Source: Fulvivirga imtechensis AK7 (GTDB lineage Bacteria > Bacteroidota > Bacteroidia > Cytophagales > Cyclobacteriaceae). Taken from it: a stretch of 50,448 bases of DNA. The stretch is taken from positions 1-50,448 of the forward strand of contig NZ_AMZN01000012.1 of assembly GCF_000331535.1 (NCBI RefSeq), in the 5' to 3' direction. A model generated the notes under the pieces. It did no database searches. It was not told the origin of the DNA and was given only the letters and a program-made list of their open reading frames with translations. Numbering within the stretch: position 1 is the first letter of the stretch; each line of letters begins with the position of its first letter. A program made the translations under genes and the position numbers. Positions 35,419 through 44,900 of this stretch are shown piece after piece.

Positions 35419-35868
35419 CTATATCTTCATTATTTCCCTTACTGCCTTTACCTGTACTTTCATCTTTTCATAAGAAGTTGAAAGTGTCGATAGCTTTTCA
35501 AGCATTTCACCGCTTAAAGTTTCCAGTCTGGTAAAAGCCTCTTTTGTTTGATCCCGGCTAAACATTAATTTCGCTTCCCGAAGGTCTTGTTCGAATCTGG
35601 CCAGTTCAGCACGATTAATGATATCTTCATCCTCCTGATCAGGTTCGTAAAATGCGTTGACGCTTACGTCAAGTATGGACGCCAGAATATTCAAAATATT
35701 CATATCAGGCGCAGTATTACCATTTTCCCATGATGAGATAGTGCCCTGGGTAAATTTTTTTCCTGTTCTTTTATAAATTTCCTGCCTTATGTCATCTTGG
35801 GTGAACCCGCGTCTTTTCCGAAAAAAAGCTATTTTATTTTTTGATTTTGCCAATTTAGTCGAGTACAA
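35419..35868 (-). CDS. XRE-family transcriptional regulator with coiled-coil tail
   Basis: The 149-residue protein has an N-terminal helix-turn-helix of the XRE/Cro type (about 10-68: NKIAFFRKRRGFTQDDIRQEI, GKKFTQGTISSWENGNTAPD, NILASILDVSVNAFYEP). The C-terminal half is predicted coiled coil (AELARFEQDLREAKLMFSR, LSTLSTSYEKMKVQVKAV) and probably dimerises. The frame opens with TTG; no ATG occurs before the HTH. It ends one base from the stop of the TPR gene, in convergent orientation, and lies upstream of AT-rich DNA with palindromes at 36145-36188 that it or the small HTH proteins could bind. Confidence 0.85.
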   Translation of the reverse strand: MYSTKLAKSKNKIAFFRKRRGFTQDDIRQEIYKRTGKKFTQGTISSWENGNTAPDMNILNILASILDVSVNAFYEPDQEDEDIINRAELARFEQDLREAKLMFSRDQTKEAFTRLETLSGEMLEKLSTLSTSYEKMKVQVKAVREIMKI

Positions 35869-36230
35869 GTTGTGTTACTAAATATTGATGGCAGCGAGGC
35901 GCCATGTTAAATTTGGTTCCTAAATATAAGAAAACAAATTAATCTGTGAACCACCGGTTCATGCAAAAAGTATTTGCCGGTTGCTACGCTCGACAAGTTA
36001 CTCATTTTTCGTTTCTCTCCACTTGCACTTAGACTAACCAGCACCTGTTCGTCACTCTCTGTACCGTAAGCCCTTATTCAACCTGGCCACGTAGCCGTTA
36101 TTGAAGAAAAACACGAGCTTCATGTAAATATTTCTCAGGTCTACTTGAATAAATATTCAAAAAAATGTTTATTTGACTTGATAAACATTCAAAAAACCAA
36201 ATATTAATTAATCATAAAGCCTAACCAGCC
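35869..36230. other. Intergenic AT-rich region with operator-like palindromes
   Basis: No gene is supported. Near the right end are two inverted repeats: TTGAATAAATATTCAA (36145-36160, perfect except for the two central bases) and ATGTTTAT/ATAAACAT (36165-36172 and 36181-36188, 8-bp arms, 8-bp gap). They share a TATTCAAAAAA-like flank. These are good candidates for regulator binding sites ahead of the gene at 36231. Confidence 0.5.
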
Positions 36231-36536
36231 ATGTTAACCAACACAACACTACTGTATCCAAGATTGGAGCTATGTACCTCCGATATTAGCAATTCTTTTG
36301 TTACCACCGCCTTCCAGCAAATAAAAAGTTACCGCATTTGCTGGTTGGCGCACGAAGAGTTGGAATATCGATGTGGATCAATGCTGTCGACTATCGGAAT
36401 TAATTGTGTCCGTAGAAAAGCCGTTCTCGAATTTGTTTCACAGGATTCCCGGCAGACGGTCGCGAAAATTCACTTTGACAAAAACCTGAACTTCAGAAAT
36501 CCCCTAAAAACCGGGTTCAGCGTATCCATATCCTAA
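36231..36536 (+). CDS. Hypothetical protein, accessory region
   Basis: I do not recognise this 101-residue protein. There is no signal peptide or membrane helix. It has four cysteines spread over the first two thirds (ELCTSD, RICWLAHEEL, EYRCGSML, INCVRRK), followed by a strand-rich C-terminus (KAVLEFVSQDSRQTVAKIHF and GFSVSI). It starts with ATG about 40 bp after the palindromes. It reads into the small HTH gene, whose ATG is 12 bp past its stop, so the two probably form an operon. The small size and the neighbourhood mark it as accessory. Confidence 0.55.
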   Translation: MLTNTTLLYPRLELCTSDISNSFVTTAFQQIKSYRICWLAHEELEYRCGSMLSTIGINCVRRKAVLEFVSQDSRQTVAKIHFDKNLNFRNPLKTGFSVSIS

Positions 36537-36548
36537 TTGTCCACTTTA

Positions 36549-36764
36549 ATGCATAAGAAATTGGCCTTAAAGCACGCAATTAAGAAAATGTTTTATCTCG
36601 ATGAGTTGATCAAAAGTGAATCAACAGGAACCGTAACAGAATTGGCAGAAAAGCTGAACATATCGAAAAGACACGTCTATAACTACCTGAACATCTTTAA
36701 TGAAATCGGGAGGATAAACAGATATGACGAATCCAAAAGAAGCTTCGTCTATGAAAATTTATAA
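36549..36764 (+). CDS. Small HTH protein, paralogue 1
   Basis: From the ATG at 36549 the product has 71 residues. A TTG at 36537 would add four. It has an N-terminal helix (KLALKHAIKKMFYLDELIKSE) followed by a helix-turn-helix of the DeoR/HTH_11 type, TVTELAEKLNISKRHVYNYL, and ends in a short strand pair (RINRYDESKRSFVYENL), the wing. The gene at 37618 has the same architecture and related sequence. Small HTH proteins of this form in Bacteroidota often sit near mobile or peptide-related loci. It probably binds DNA near its own operon. It follows the 101-residue gene in the same direction. Confidence 0.75.
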   Translation: MHKKLALKHAIKKMFYLDELIKSESTGTVTELAEKLNISKRHVYNYLNIFNEIGRINRYDESKRSFVYENL

Positions 36765-36793
36765 GACGGTTTTAGGTTGAAAATAGCCGCTGA

Positions 36794-36821
36794 CCGGGAG
36801 ATGTGCCTTGCCATCTCCCGG
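36794..36821 (+). terminator. Hairpin after small HTH gene 1
   Basis: CCGGGAGATG (36794-36803) pairs perfectly with CATCTCCCGG (36812-36821) around an 8-nt loop. It lies 30 bp after the HTH stop. An A-rich rather than T-rich tract follows, so it may be an attenuator or processing hairpin rather than a classic terminator. Confidence 0.5.
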
Positions 36822-36853
36822 GATGTGGCAAAAAATTTAAAAAATGAAAGTGC

Positions 36854-37159
36854 ATGAAAACTACATGGGAAGAATCACAAAAGAAGTATAACCTGCTGCT
36901 AACGAACCTCAATTCTTTAATTGAGGAAACCAACAAAATATTATATACCTATCAGCAGGCGAATATCGGTTTTGGCTACCACTTATACGGTGATGATCTG
37001 ATACCGCTACTTAAGAAAACCGGATGCTATGAATTCTATGAAGAAGAGTTTCGAAAACTTCACAAGCATTTTCAGGATCATCTACAAGGCCTGAATCACT
37101 TGCGTGACCGGGTCCACATGATGATCATCAGAGATGAAGTCAATTATCCTTCTAATTAG
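36854..37159 (+). CDS. Hypothetical helical protein ending in a repeat
   Basis: This 101-residue protein is not recognised. It is predicted to be mainly helical (TTWEESQKKYNLLLTNLNSL, EETNKILYTYQQANIGFGYH, EEEFRKLHKHFQDHLQGLNH, RDRVHMMIIRDE). There is no signal peptide. Its stop codon TAG (37157-37159) is the first three bases of the family-1 repeat core, so the natural C-terminus may have been cut or set by the repeat. It is preceded by the hairpin at 36794-36821. The gene is probably real because the frame stays open across 306 bp of otherwise AT-rich sequence, but confidence is moderate. Confidence 0.55.
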   Translation: MKTTWEESQKKYNLLLTNLNSLIEETNKILYTYQQANIGFGYHLYGDDLIPLLKKTGCYEFYEEEFRKLHKHFQDHLQGLNHLRDRVHMMIIRDEVNYPSN

Positions 37160-37286
37160 TGTCTCTAAGAAAACGTCAATGTCTGCGGTACGCTTGTCCC
37201 ACGCTCCGCTTTTTGGGACTTCGTCCCGCCCTTTGGCGGGAACGTTTTCTTAAAGCCACTTAGAGTTTTCTTACAAACACTAATTA
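37153..37286 (+). repeat. Family-1 palindromic element, copy D
   Basis: The core is TAGTG to CACTA (37157-37282). The symmetrical TAATTA on both sides extends it to 37153-37286. It carries the inner hairpin TCCCGCC-CTTT-GGCGGGA (37224-37241) and lacks a 20-bp part of the central hairpin present in copies B, C and E. It supplies the stop codon of the gene before it, and the next gene's ATG follows at once. Confidence 0.85.
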
Positions 37287-37559
37287 ATGAAGATGAAGAT
37301 ATACGACTATACCAGGATAATGAAAGACTCATATTTTATACAAGAAGGTTGGCGCGTAGTATTGGTTGACCTGGGTCAAAAGACAATACAAGTCTCAAAA
37401 TGCAGTCTGAGCATTTTTTTTCTGTTATCGCACCACCAGTGTGTTTACGTGAAGGACAATTCTCCACTATATAAAGAGGTGCTGGCAAGGTATTACGATA
37501 TGTTGGGCGCTTTGGTAATTCCGAATAAATATAAGAAAGGTCTGCTTTTCAAAGATTAG
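37287..37559 (+). CDS. Hypothetical protein in repeat-flanked cassette
   Basis: I do not recognise this 90-residue protein. It contains a short strand-rich start (MKMKIYDYTRIMKDSYFIQEGW, RVVLVDLGQKTIQVSKCSL), a hydrophobic patch SIFFLLSHHQCVYV and a helical end (EVLARYYDMLGALVIPNKYK). No signal peptide is obvious. The start codon touches the outer border of repeat copy D, so the repeat may supply its leader region or promoter. Together with the HTH gene that follows 58 bp later it is bracketed by copies D and E, which suggests a movable or duplicated cassette. Confidence 0.5.
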   Translation: MKMKIYDYTRIMKDSYFIQEGWRVVLVDLGQKTIQVSKCSLSIFFLLSHHQCVYVKDNSPLYKEVLARYYDMLGALVIPNKYKKGLLFKD

Positions 37560-37617
37560 AAAGATTATTGGAAAAACCTGCTCGAACTCAAAATTCTAAA
37601 ACCAACGTCTACAGAGC

Positions 37618-37896
37618 ATGAAGTTGTTTGAAAAAATTAAACAAATTGAGAGAATGGACAAGCTGATAAAGAAAAAAGCCACAGGCTCTCCAAAGGATTT
37701 GTCGTTGAGAATGGGGATTAGCGAACGACAAGTCTACAACATTATCAATGAAATGAAAGAGTTGGGCGCACCTATATATTTCTGTACTATAAGGCGGAGT
37801 TATTGCTATAAAGAGAGAGTCACCTTCACGTTTGGGTTTGAAAAATCTGGTATCGACAGGTCTGGCAGGAAGGCAAATATTATATTGGATTTATAA
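37618..37896 (+). CDS. Small HTH protein, paralogue 2
   Basis: The 92-residue product resembles paralogue 1 (36549-36764). It has an N-terminal helix EKIKQIERMDKLIKKKATG, the helix-turn-helix SPKDLSLRMGISERQVYNII, a turn with NEMKELGAPIYF, and a wing (RRSYCYKERVTFTFGFE). The last 15 residues are poorly conserved in kind. Its stop codon TAA (37894-37896) is the first three bases of the TAATTA border of repeat copy E, so the repeat defines the C-terminus. It is probably a DNA-binding regulator of the neighbouring genes or of the downstream RHS locus. The target is unknown. Confidence 0.7.
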   Translation: MKLFEKIKQIERMDKLIKKKATGSPKDLSLRMGISERQVYNIINEMKELGAPIYFCTIRRSYCYKERVTFTFGFEKSGIDRSGRKANIILDL

Positions 37897-38034
37897 TTAG
37901 TGGCTCTAAGAAAACGTCAAGGTCTGCGTTACGCTTGTTCCAAAATGCTCTCGTACCTCAGTGCGCTCCGCTTTTTGGGAATTCGTCCCGCCCTTTGGCA
38001 AAGCCACTTAGAGTTTTCTTACAGACACTAATTA
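37894..38034 (+). repeat. Family-1 palindromic element, copy E
   Basis: The core is TAGTGG to GACACTA (37898-38030), with TAATTA borders to 37894-38034. The central hairpin is present (TTCCAAAATGC near 37938 against GCTTTTTGGGAA), but the inner GC hairpin has lost its right arm. It is in the same orientation as copy D, 740 bp away. Confidence 0.85.
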
Positions 38035-38334
38035 ACCTCCGCCTTTCGACCTGGAATTCTACCACTTGAGTTATAAAATTATAAAAGTTGATATTTCTTG
38101 TTGCACTGAAGAGATTTTTCAGTGAGCAGTATTAAAATTGAACCATGTTTTTAAATCAGTAAATCAGTTACTGGCGGGGTGCGAAACCCAAAATCATCTT
38201 AGCGTACTATCTATAACAGTACTAATACGATTCGGAAACAATTTGATTTATTTTAGTCTTAAAAATTCTTTGATTTTTTAAATACTTTGGTAAAATTGCA
38301 ACCCAAAATAAAAACTGCACAAAATTAACATAAT
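38035..38334. other. Upstream region of the RHS operon
   Basis: No gene is visible in these 300 bp of AT-rich sequence. The operon's promoter must be here, but the TTTG and TACTTTG-like elements (38251, 38285-38291) do not have canonical spacing. It contains the short inverted pair CACTGAAGAG/TTTTTCAGTG (38104-38123). Confidence 0.45.
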
Positions 38335-41300
38335 ATGTGTATTAACTGTGTTCAATTCATTTTAAAGCGCGTCTTACCCTGTATTTGTTTTCTCTTACTG
38401 GCTACAGTAGCCGGCAAAGCCCAGCATTTGCACATAAGAGATTCAAGATCAGTATTGCCCTCGTCAGATGTGCTCGCCACTATCCGTCACGTTGCTATTC
38501 GGTCAGGACTTCATACCGGGGTACCTGACGCAGGCGCACCGCTCTACACGTTGAAGGGGAGAAAAGCCGCGTTGCCGATCTCCCTGAGGTATCATACCCA
38601 AACCCCCCATCACAACCTTTATTCCAGTTGGGCAGGTGAGGGATGGTCTCTGGAGGCAGGAGGTATGATAGCTCGTGTGATTAAATCATCGGATGATTTT
38701 TCAGCGCATGGATATATAGGAAGCAACCTTCCCACCACTATCCAGGGTGCAGGCGTTGCCGGGCTTAACAACTACCTGACCCAGGGGTATGATACACAAC
38801 CCGACCAGTTTTACTACAGCTTTGCAGGGCATTCGGGCAAGTTTCTTTTCAGGCCTGATGGCAGCATCATCAACTCCGGCTTCGACCGTTTGGATATTTC
38901 CCTACCCAGCAATGAGCTTGATATCTGGGAAGTAAAGGACCATTCGGGTATCATTTACCGGTTTGGAGGCACAGGGTTTGTAGAGCAAGCCGGAAACAGC
39001 CAGACAGACAAGATCGCGGTCACAGCCTGGTTTATCAGGGAAATAGTATACCCTAATGGCGAGATGATATCATTTGAATATCATACACCATTTAAAATAC
39101 CCGTAGTGAAGAATGCGGGGAAAACAGAATATTACGCTTCAGGCATACCCTCTTTGCTGGAGACTGAAAGCGCTGTATCCCATTACTACACCCCATATTT
39201 AAAAAAGATCACCTTAAACTCCGGGTTAAGCGCATTTTCAGCACAATTTGAAATAGCCTCAGACCGGCAGGATGGCAGCTCGCGAAAGAGATTAAAAAGT
39301 GTGCGGATATTCAGGCACCATGATGTTAGTCATACAGGAGAGCTTCTAAAGATTTTCACCCTCCACCATGAAAAAGGCCCCCTGTTATGGCTCGAAAAGA
39401 TCTCCGAACACCGGGAAACGGTCGGCAATGCCTACGCGGAAACAAAGTTTACCTACTACGACAGAGACAATATCAACAGAGCCTATGGTAGCACCGATTA
39501 CTGGGGGTACTACAATGGAGGTACAGCTACGGGAGACTTCCCCAAAGTAACCTACAACCATCATTTGGAAGATGAGCTTACCACATCCGGAGTAGTTAAA
39601 AAACCTTCGTCCACCCCGGCAGGCCTGTTAAAAGAGATGGCTTACAGCCTGGGAAAGAAAGTAGTTTACACCTATGAACCCCATCAATTTGAAGAGACAC
39701 TGACAGATGAGCATGGAGTGGGATACAGCTATGGAGGAGGCTACCGGATCAAAACCATAGAATCGCATGACGGAACAGGGCCGGTGATTACGACCACGTA
39801 CGCCTATACACAGCCCGGAGGCTCAACTTCCGGGAAACTGCAGGCGCCCCCCGTGACCAGGTACACCGGCCAGCGGTGGCATAATATCAACAGCCAATGG
39901 ACTTTAAAGAACACCAGTGTTCGTACTAACTTTATCAATAACTACCTGGGGTTGGCGCCTGCGGTCACTTATGGCGTAGTTAAGACCGAAGTGGCCGGAA
40001 GAGGCATGAACAGCTTTGCGTTTTATAACGACAAAGCTTCAACGGCCACCGTTACCTCCGAAGGCTACAACAACAGCTCCAGTGGTCCCATTACTACTCA
40101 CCTGGATTTTCTTTACGGAAAGCTAAAGTCGCAGGAGCAATACGCCAAAGAAAATAACACCTACAGGCTGATATCCGGCACAAGCTATGACTATGAAGTG
40201 TTTGAGGAATCCGGTGTACCCCTGCTGCAGCTCACCTCAGACCTGGTAAACGGGGGAACCGGAGGAGTGGAAGCCGCGATCCGTGAGCTCTACCTGAATG
40301 GCGGCACCGGTTCGGTGGCAGGCCATGAAGATAAAGTCTGCGGCCTCACCTACAAACAGGTGCCATTCAGGAAAGCCCGTTTGCTTGAAGTGGAAAACAC
40401 CGCATACGGAGATGAGGGTAACAGCCAGTCTTCATCGGCTAACTACAGCTACACAGCACAAAACTATCCAAGACAGGTCGTGCAAAACCTGCCGGGCAAT
40501 GTACACTTCGAACAAGCCTACTCCTACGCGGAGGACTATCCGGGCGTTGGCTTCTGTGACGAGCTGACAGTCAGAAATATGAAATCCGTGGTTGTAGAAA
40601 GCCATACCACACGAACAGATAATGCCGGCAGTACAATTACCAACGGGCAGGCTGTCGAATTCAGCGCCAACACCAACGCTATAAATGGAGAAACCCAGAT
40701 GGTGCCGGTCGCGATATATCATTTAGAGCGTGTGCCTGACGGAGGCGTGGCGGAGTCTGAGATCCCAACAGTCAGCTCGCTGAACTACAAGAAAAAAGCC
40801 TCATTAGCCTATGACGGATACGGCAATGTAGTGACCACCACCCATAATGACGAAAAATATGCTGCCGTTTGGGATGAAGATAAGCTGCTTCCGGTAGCAC
40901 AGGCCGTCAGGGCCGATGCCTCCGAAGTGTACTACAATGGCTTTGAAGAATGCTGTTATGACGAAGCCAAAGCAGGACTGTACAGCCACCAGGGAGGAAG
41001 CTTCACCATTCCGTTTACTCCGCCATCCGGCAAGAGCTATGAGATGAGCTACTGGTACCTTGAAAACGGAGAATGGCTACTTTATACCGGCCCTTTTACC
41101 TCCGCAATCAATAAGGGAGAAGCGCTGGACGAAATAAAAGTATACCCTTCCGGCAGTATAATGACCACCGCCTCCTTCAATAGCAAATCACAGGCGATAT
41201 CGCAATCAGATGTTAATGATATTTTCACTTACAATGAGTACGATGAAAGCGGGAGCCTGGTGAGGGTACGGGATAAGGATGAAAATATCCTGCAACAGTT

Positions 41301-41913
41301 CAGCTACCACAACCATTACCTGCCACCGTGTGAAGACCCCTCCGGTGATTACCCGATCACGGCCAGCTTCCAGGTACAAAGCAACGCTTTAAAAGTTATT
41401 GCCGCAGGCGGATGCGGAAAACTCAGGTATAACTGGTACTACATCGATGCACAGAACAGGCAATACCCATTGAATAATTCGTCAAGCAGCATAAGCACCG
41501 GGAACCTGTATGCATGCGAGGAATACTTTACTTTAAAATGTACGGTAACAGACGAGAGAGCGCTCAACAGCAAAACCATCTACCATCACATCAATACCGA
41601 CACCTACCTGAGCCCGCTTCAGATGGATGAATTCGATATTTTTTATGGAGAGCAGTCCATGTATTGCCCCGGAGATGTAATAAAAGTAATAGGCACCGCG
41701 AGAAACGGATGTGGATCCTATGATGTAAAGTGGCAATTTAGAAAACATGAAACCAGCCAGTTTACTACCATCTCCACAGGTGAGTTTATCATTACCTATA
41801 CCTTCCAGGAAGCTGGCACCCTCAGATGTACCATCACCGATGCCATGGGAGACGCTGTAAGCCAGGAAGTATTCCTAAAAGGAAAGAGAACAGTTGATTG
41901 TGAGGAATTTTAA
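38335..41913 (+). CDS. RHS-associated SpvB/TcB-like secreted protein
   Basis: This exported 1192-residue protein (signal peptide to about residue 30, ending GKAQ) is the usual partner of DUF6443/RHS proteins in Bacteroidota. The N-terminal KAALPISLRYHTQ and SWAGEGWSLEAGGMIARV motifs resemble SpvB/TcB-type proteins, which form the first half of RHS or ABC-toxin cocoons. YD-like repeats follow (SYGGGYRIKTI, LAYDGYGNVVTTT, FTYNEYDESGSLVRVRDKD). The last 200 residues are Ig- or PKD-like, with CGKLRYNWYY and CGSYDVKWQFRK. The stop is 13 bp before the preferred ATG of the next gene, so the two are translationally coupled. The function, wrapping or presenting a toxic tip, is inferred from the families. 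Confidence 0.8.
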   Translation: MCINCVQFILKRVLPCICFLLLATVAGKAQHLHIRDSRSVLPSSDVLATIRHVAIRSGLHTGVPDAGAPLYTLKGRKAALPISLRYHTQTPHHNLYSSWAGEGWSLEAGGMIARVIKSSDDFSAHGYIGSNLPTTIQGAGVAGLNNYLTQGYDTQPDQFYYSFAGHSGKFLFRPDGSIINSGFDRLDISLPSNELDIWEVKDHSGIIYRFGGTGFVEQAGNSQTDKIAVTAWFIREIVYPNGEMISFEYHTPFKIPVVKNAGKTEYYASGIPSLLETESAVSHYYTPYLKKITLNSGLSAFSAQFEIASDRQDGSSRKRLKSVRIFRHHDVSHTGELLKIFTLHHEKGPLLWLEKISEHRETVGNAYAETKFTYYDRDNINRAYGSTDYWGYYNGGTATGDFPKVTYNHHLEDELTTSGVVKKPSSTPAGLLKEMAYSLGKKVVYTYEPHQFEETLTDEHGVGYSYGGGYRIKTIESHDGTGPVITTTYAYTQPGGSTSGKLQAPPVTRYTGQRWHNINSQWTLKNTSVRTNFINNYLGLAPAVTYGVVKTEVAGRGMNSFAFYNDKASTATVTSEGYNNSSSGPITTHLDFLYGKLKSQEQYAKENNTYRLISGTSYDYEVFEESGVPLLQLTSDLVNGGTGGVEAAIRELYLNGGTGSVAGHEDKVCGLTYKQVPFRKARLLEVENTAYGDEGNSQSSSANYSYTAQNYPRQVVQNLPGNVHFEQAYSYAEDYPGVGFCDELTVRNMKSVVVESHTTRTDNAGSTITNGQAVEFSANTNAINGETQMVPVAIYHLERVPDGGVAESEIPTVSSLNYKKKASLAYDGYGNVVTTTHNDEKYAAVWDEDKLLPVAQAVRADASEVYYNGFEECCYDEAKAGLYSHQGGSFTIPFTPPSGKSYEMSYWYLENGEWLLYTGPFTSAINKGEALDEIKVYPSGSIMTTASFNSKSQAISQSDVNDIFTYNEYDESGSLVRVRDKDENILQQFSYHNHYLPPCEDPSGDYPITASFQVQSNALKVIAAGGCGKLRYNWYYIDAQNRQYPLNNSSSSISTGNLYACEEYFTLKCTVTDERALNSKTIYHHINTDTYLSPLQMDEFDIFYGEQSMYCPGDVIKVIGTARNGCGSYDVKWQFRKHETSQFTTISTGEFIITYTFQEAGTLRCTITDAMGDAVSQEVFLKGKRTVDCEEF

Positions 41914-41926
41914 AAATAAAGCTAAA

Positions 41927-44900
41927 ATGATTATTTACAGATCATTTATAAAGGTGCTATTGATACTAATATTGATCACCTTTTCATACAGATTAGCCCA
42001 GTCACAAGAGCAAAATGACACCACACAGGTGGAGCAGTTGAACGCACCCCCACCACCTGATGATGGTGGCGGAGGTGGAGATGGCGGAGGTAATGACGGA
42101 GGCGGAGGAGATGGCGGATGCGATGCCCCTGCTAATCCGAAGTTCACAGTATCAACAAATACCTGTGGCAATAAGGTCTTGACTGTTACCAATCCCGAGC
42201 AGTATGTACAGTATTTTTGGGATATCATAGGGAAGAGTACCTCCATGACGTATGTAGGCAATACCCATACAGTGGATAGCTCAAATGTATACTATGTGAG
42301 AGCCCGCTCCTATGGCGGCTGCTGGAGTACCCATTCATGGAGTGAGTCTGTTACAGTGCAAAGTACGCCAGGTATTCCGGATGCTCCCGGACTGGAAGGC
42401 TGCAACAACGATATATTGAGGCGGGGTACTCCCCCAACAGGAGTTGTCTGGTACTGGCAGGGTAAAAATGAGAATGGGTATAGTATGGATGATTCCAATT
42501 CTACATACCGGGCGCTCTCTACCGGCACGTACTATTTAAGAAGCCGCTCTACTGCCGGCTGTTGGGGGGCAAGTGTGAGTAAGTATGTAGTAGTAGACCC
42601 CCAACCCGGAGAGGTTTCGGTAAGCGGTACAAAAAGATTCGGAGAAGGATACCTTAACTTAACGGCTTCTACACCCAATGCCGTTTCGTATAACTGGTAT
42701 ACCAGCGCCACAGCAATAAACCCCGTAGCCAGCGTCAGTAAAAGCTGGAAAGATATCTTTACCCAATCAAAAACCTATTATGTGGCGGGAGTCCATGACA
42801 AAGGATGTGAAGGCCCGCGAACAGCGGTGCAGGTTTCTGTTTACACCAGGCCAAAGGTAGTACCGGTAGGAAATGCCATTCTGGACCTTGCCCAGACTAC
42901 CGTTACACTTACCACAAATCTTAGCTACGACAGCTATCAGTGGTTTGATCAGTATGGGGCTATTGAAGGTGAAGTGTCAAAAAACCTGGAAGTAACACGA
43001 GCGGGCCACTATGCAGTGAAGGTGACCAAAGCAGGAGTGAGTGGCTACGATATTTCAGACTATTACCTGGTGCGGCATGCCCTTGAGAAAGAAAATCGAA
43101 GCTATAAACACACCGTCACCATCAAAAAAGAAGGCGTAAAGCATGAGGCGGAGGTAAGGGACCTGCCAGCAAGCGATAAGATCGAGTCACTGGTTTTTTA
43201 TGACGGTATGGGCCGGGCGGAGCAGGCTATACACTATGGCGAAAGCGGGAACCACATCATAAAAACGCGGGAGTATGATGAAACCGGTCGTGAAACCACC
43301 ACATGGCTGCCATATGTGACCGACACCAAACCGGATAAATTTGTCACCGACTGGAAAACCAAAGTACAGCAGTATTATCAAACAGAAGTAGACTATTCGT
43401 CTCAAACGAACAGCCCATTTGCCAAAAGAAAGATAGACGATTCACCTCGTGGGCTGCTGCGCGAATCCGGTTTTGCTGGTGATGCCTGGCAGCCGGGCAC
43501 CGGCAATACTATGGCATACCAATACACTTTTATCGATGGCAGTGAGGCCTTTTACCGGTTTACCGTTAATGAAGGCCTGTTGATCGCGAATACCTACGGA
43601 CCGGGTGAGTTGCAGAAAACCACCGTATCAGATGAAGACGGCCATAATCGCTTCAGCTTTGTTGATGCCGAAGGACGTACCATACTTACCAGAAGCCAGG
43701 CAACCGAAGGTACAGGAGCATGGGCTGACACCTATTACGTGTATGACACCTACGGCAATTTGAGGTACGTATTACCCCCTGAAGCGGTAAAGGAAATAGG
43801 AAATCCCACTTTGCCTTTTACAGTTTCACAGGATCTGCTGGATCGCTGGGCTTTTCAGCATGAGTACGACCACAGAGATCGCATGGTAGGCAAAAAAGAC
43901 CCGGGAACAGCCTGGGTGCATATGGTATACGATGAGAGAGACAGGCTGGCGCTGACCCAGGATGGCAACCAGAGATTGAAGGGCGAGTGGCTGTTTAATA
44001 AATATGATGCACTGAACCGACTGGTAGCCACTGGTATTTATCAAGATGGCGCGGATAGAGTAGCCATGCAAGATAAATTGGACCGCTACTATAACCAGGA
44101 AATAATTTGGACACAATTTCAGGGCGCAGAGGTAGTAGATGGTCTGTTAACAAGTACCGCAGCCAACGGCTGGGGTAATTCTGGAGCCTCTACAGGGGTA
44201 GTGCTTCAGGATGATCAGGATGGCACCATCCACTTCGAAACGAAATATGTTAATGATCGGTACATGATTGGATTTTCCGATGCTGATGTTAATGCACACT
44301 ACAATACCATTGACTACGCTGTTTACATCAATCAATCAGTATTTTATGTATATGAAAGTGGTGTCAAGAAGTGGCATACCGGTTATCTGGATCCAGGAGA
44401 TGTTTTTCAGATAGAAAGAAAAGGTAATGAGATTAGGTATAAACGAAACGGAAACATTTTTCATATCACTCCTAATGTTCAGACAGGACCATTGGTTGTT
44501 GATGCTGCTATTTATTCCTTGGGTGATGTTATAAAGATGGCGAGTCCCCGGTATTACGAAACTAAAAGTTCAGGTCATTTTGACTACAGCGATTTGACAT
44601 TCCCGCAGGTGAAAGATGATAACAGTTTTCTGTCCGTCACATATTATGACAACTATGACTTTCACCATGCAACACTTCCTGACTACGCCTTTATCCCCGA
44701 TAAAGACCACAGCACCTACTTTAACAGGGTAAAAGGCCTTGTGACCGGAACAAAAACCCGTATATTAGGGGAAGAGCGGTGGATCAGCACCGTAAATTAT
44801 TATGATGACAAGTACCGAGTGATCCAGACAGTAAGCAACAACCATAAGGAAGGCACCGAAAGAATGACCAGCACCTATGATTTTGTGGGGAAAGTACTGG

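Noticed and set aside
13925-38034. CRISPR-like reading of the family-1 repeats
   Set aside because: The copies are far apart, vary in length, occur in both orientations and have no spacers or cas genes nearby.
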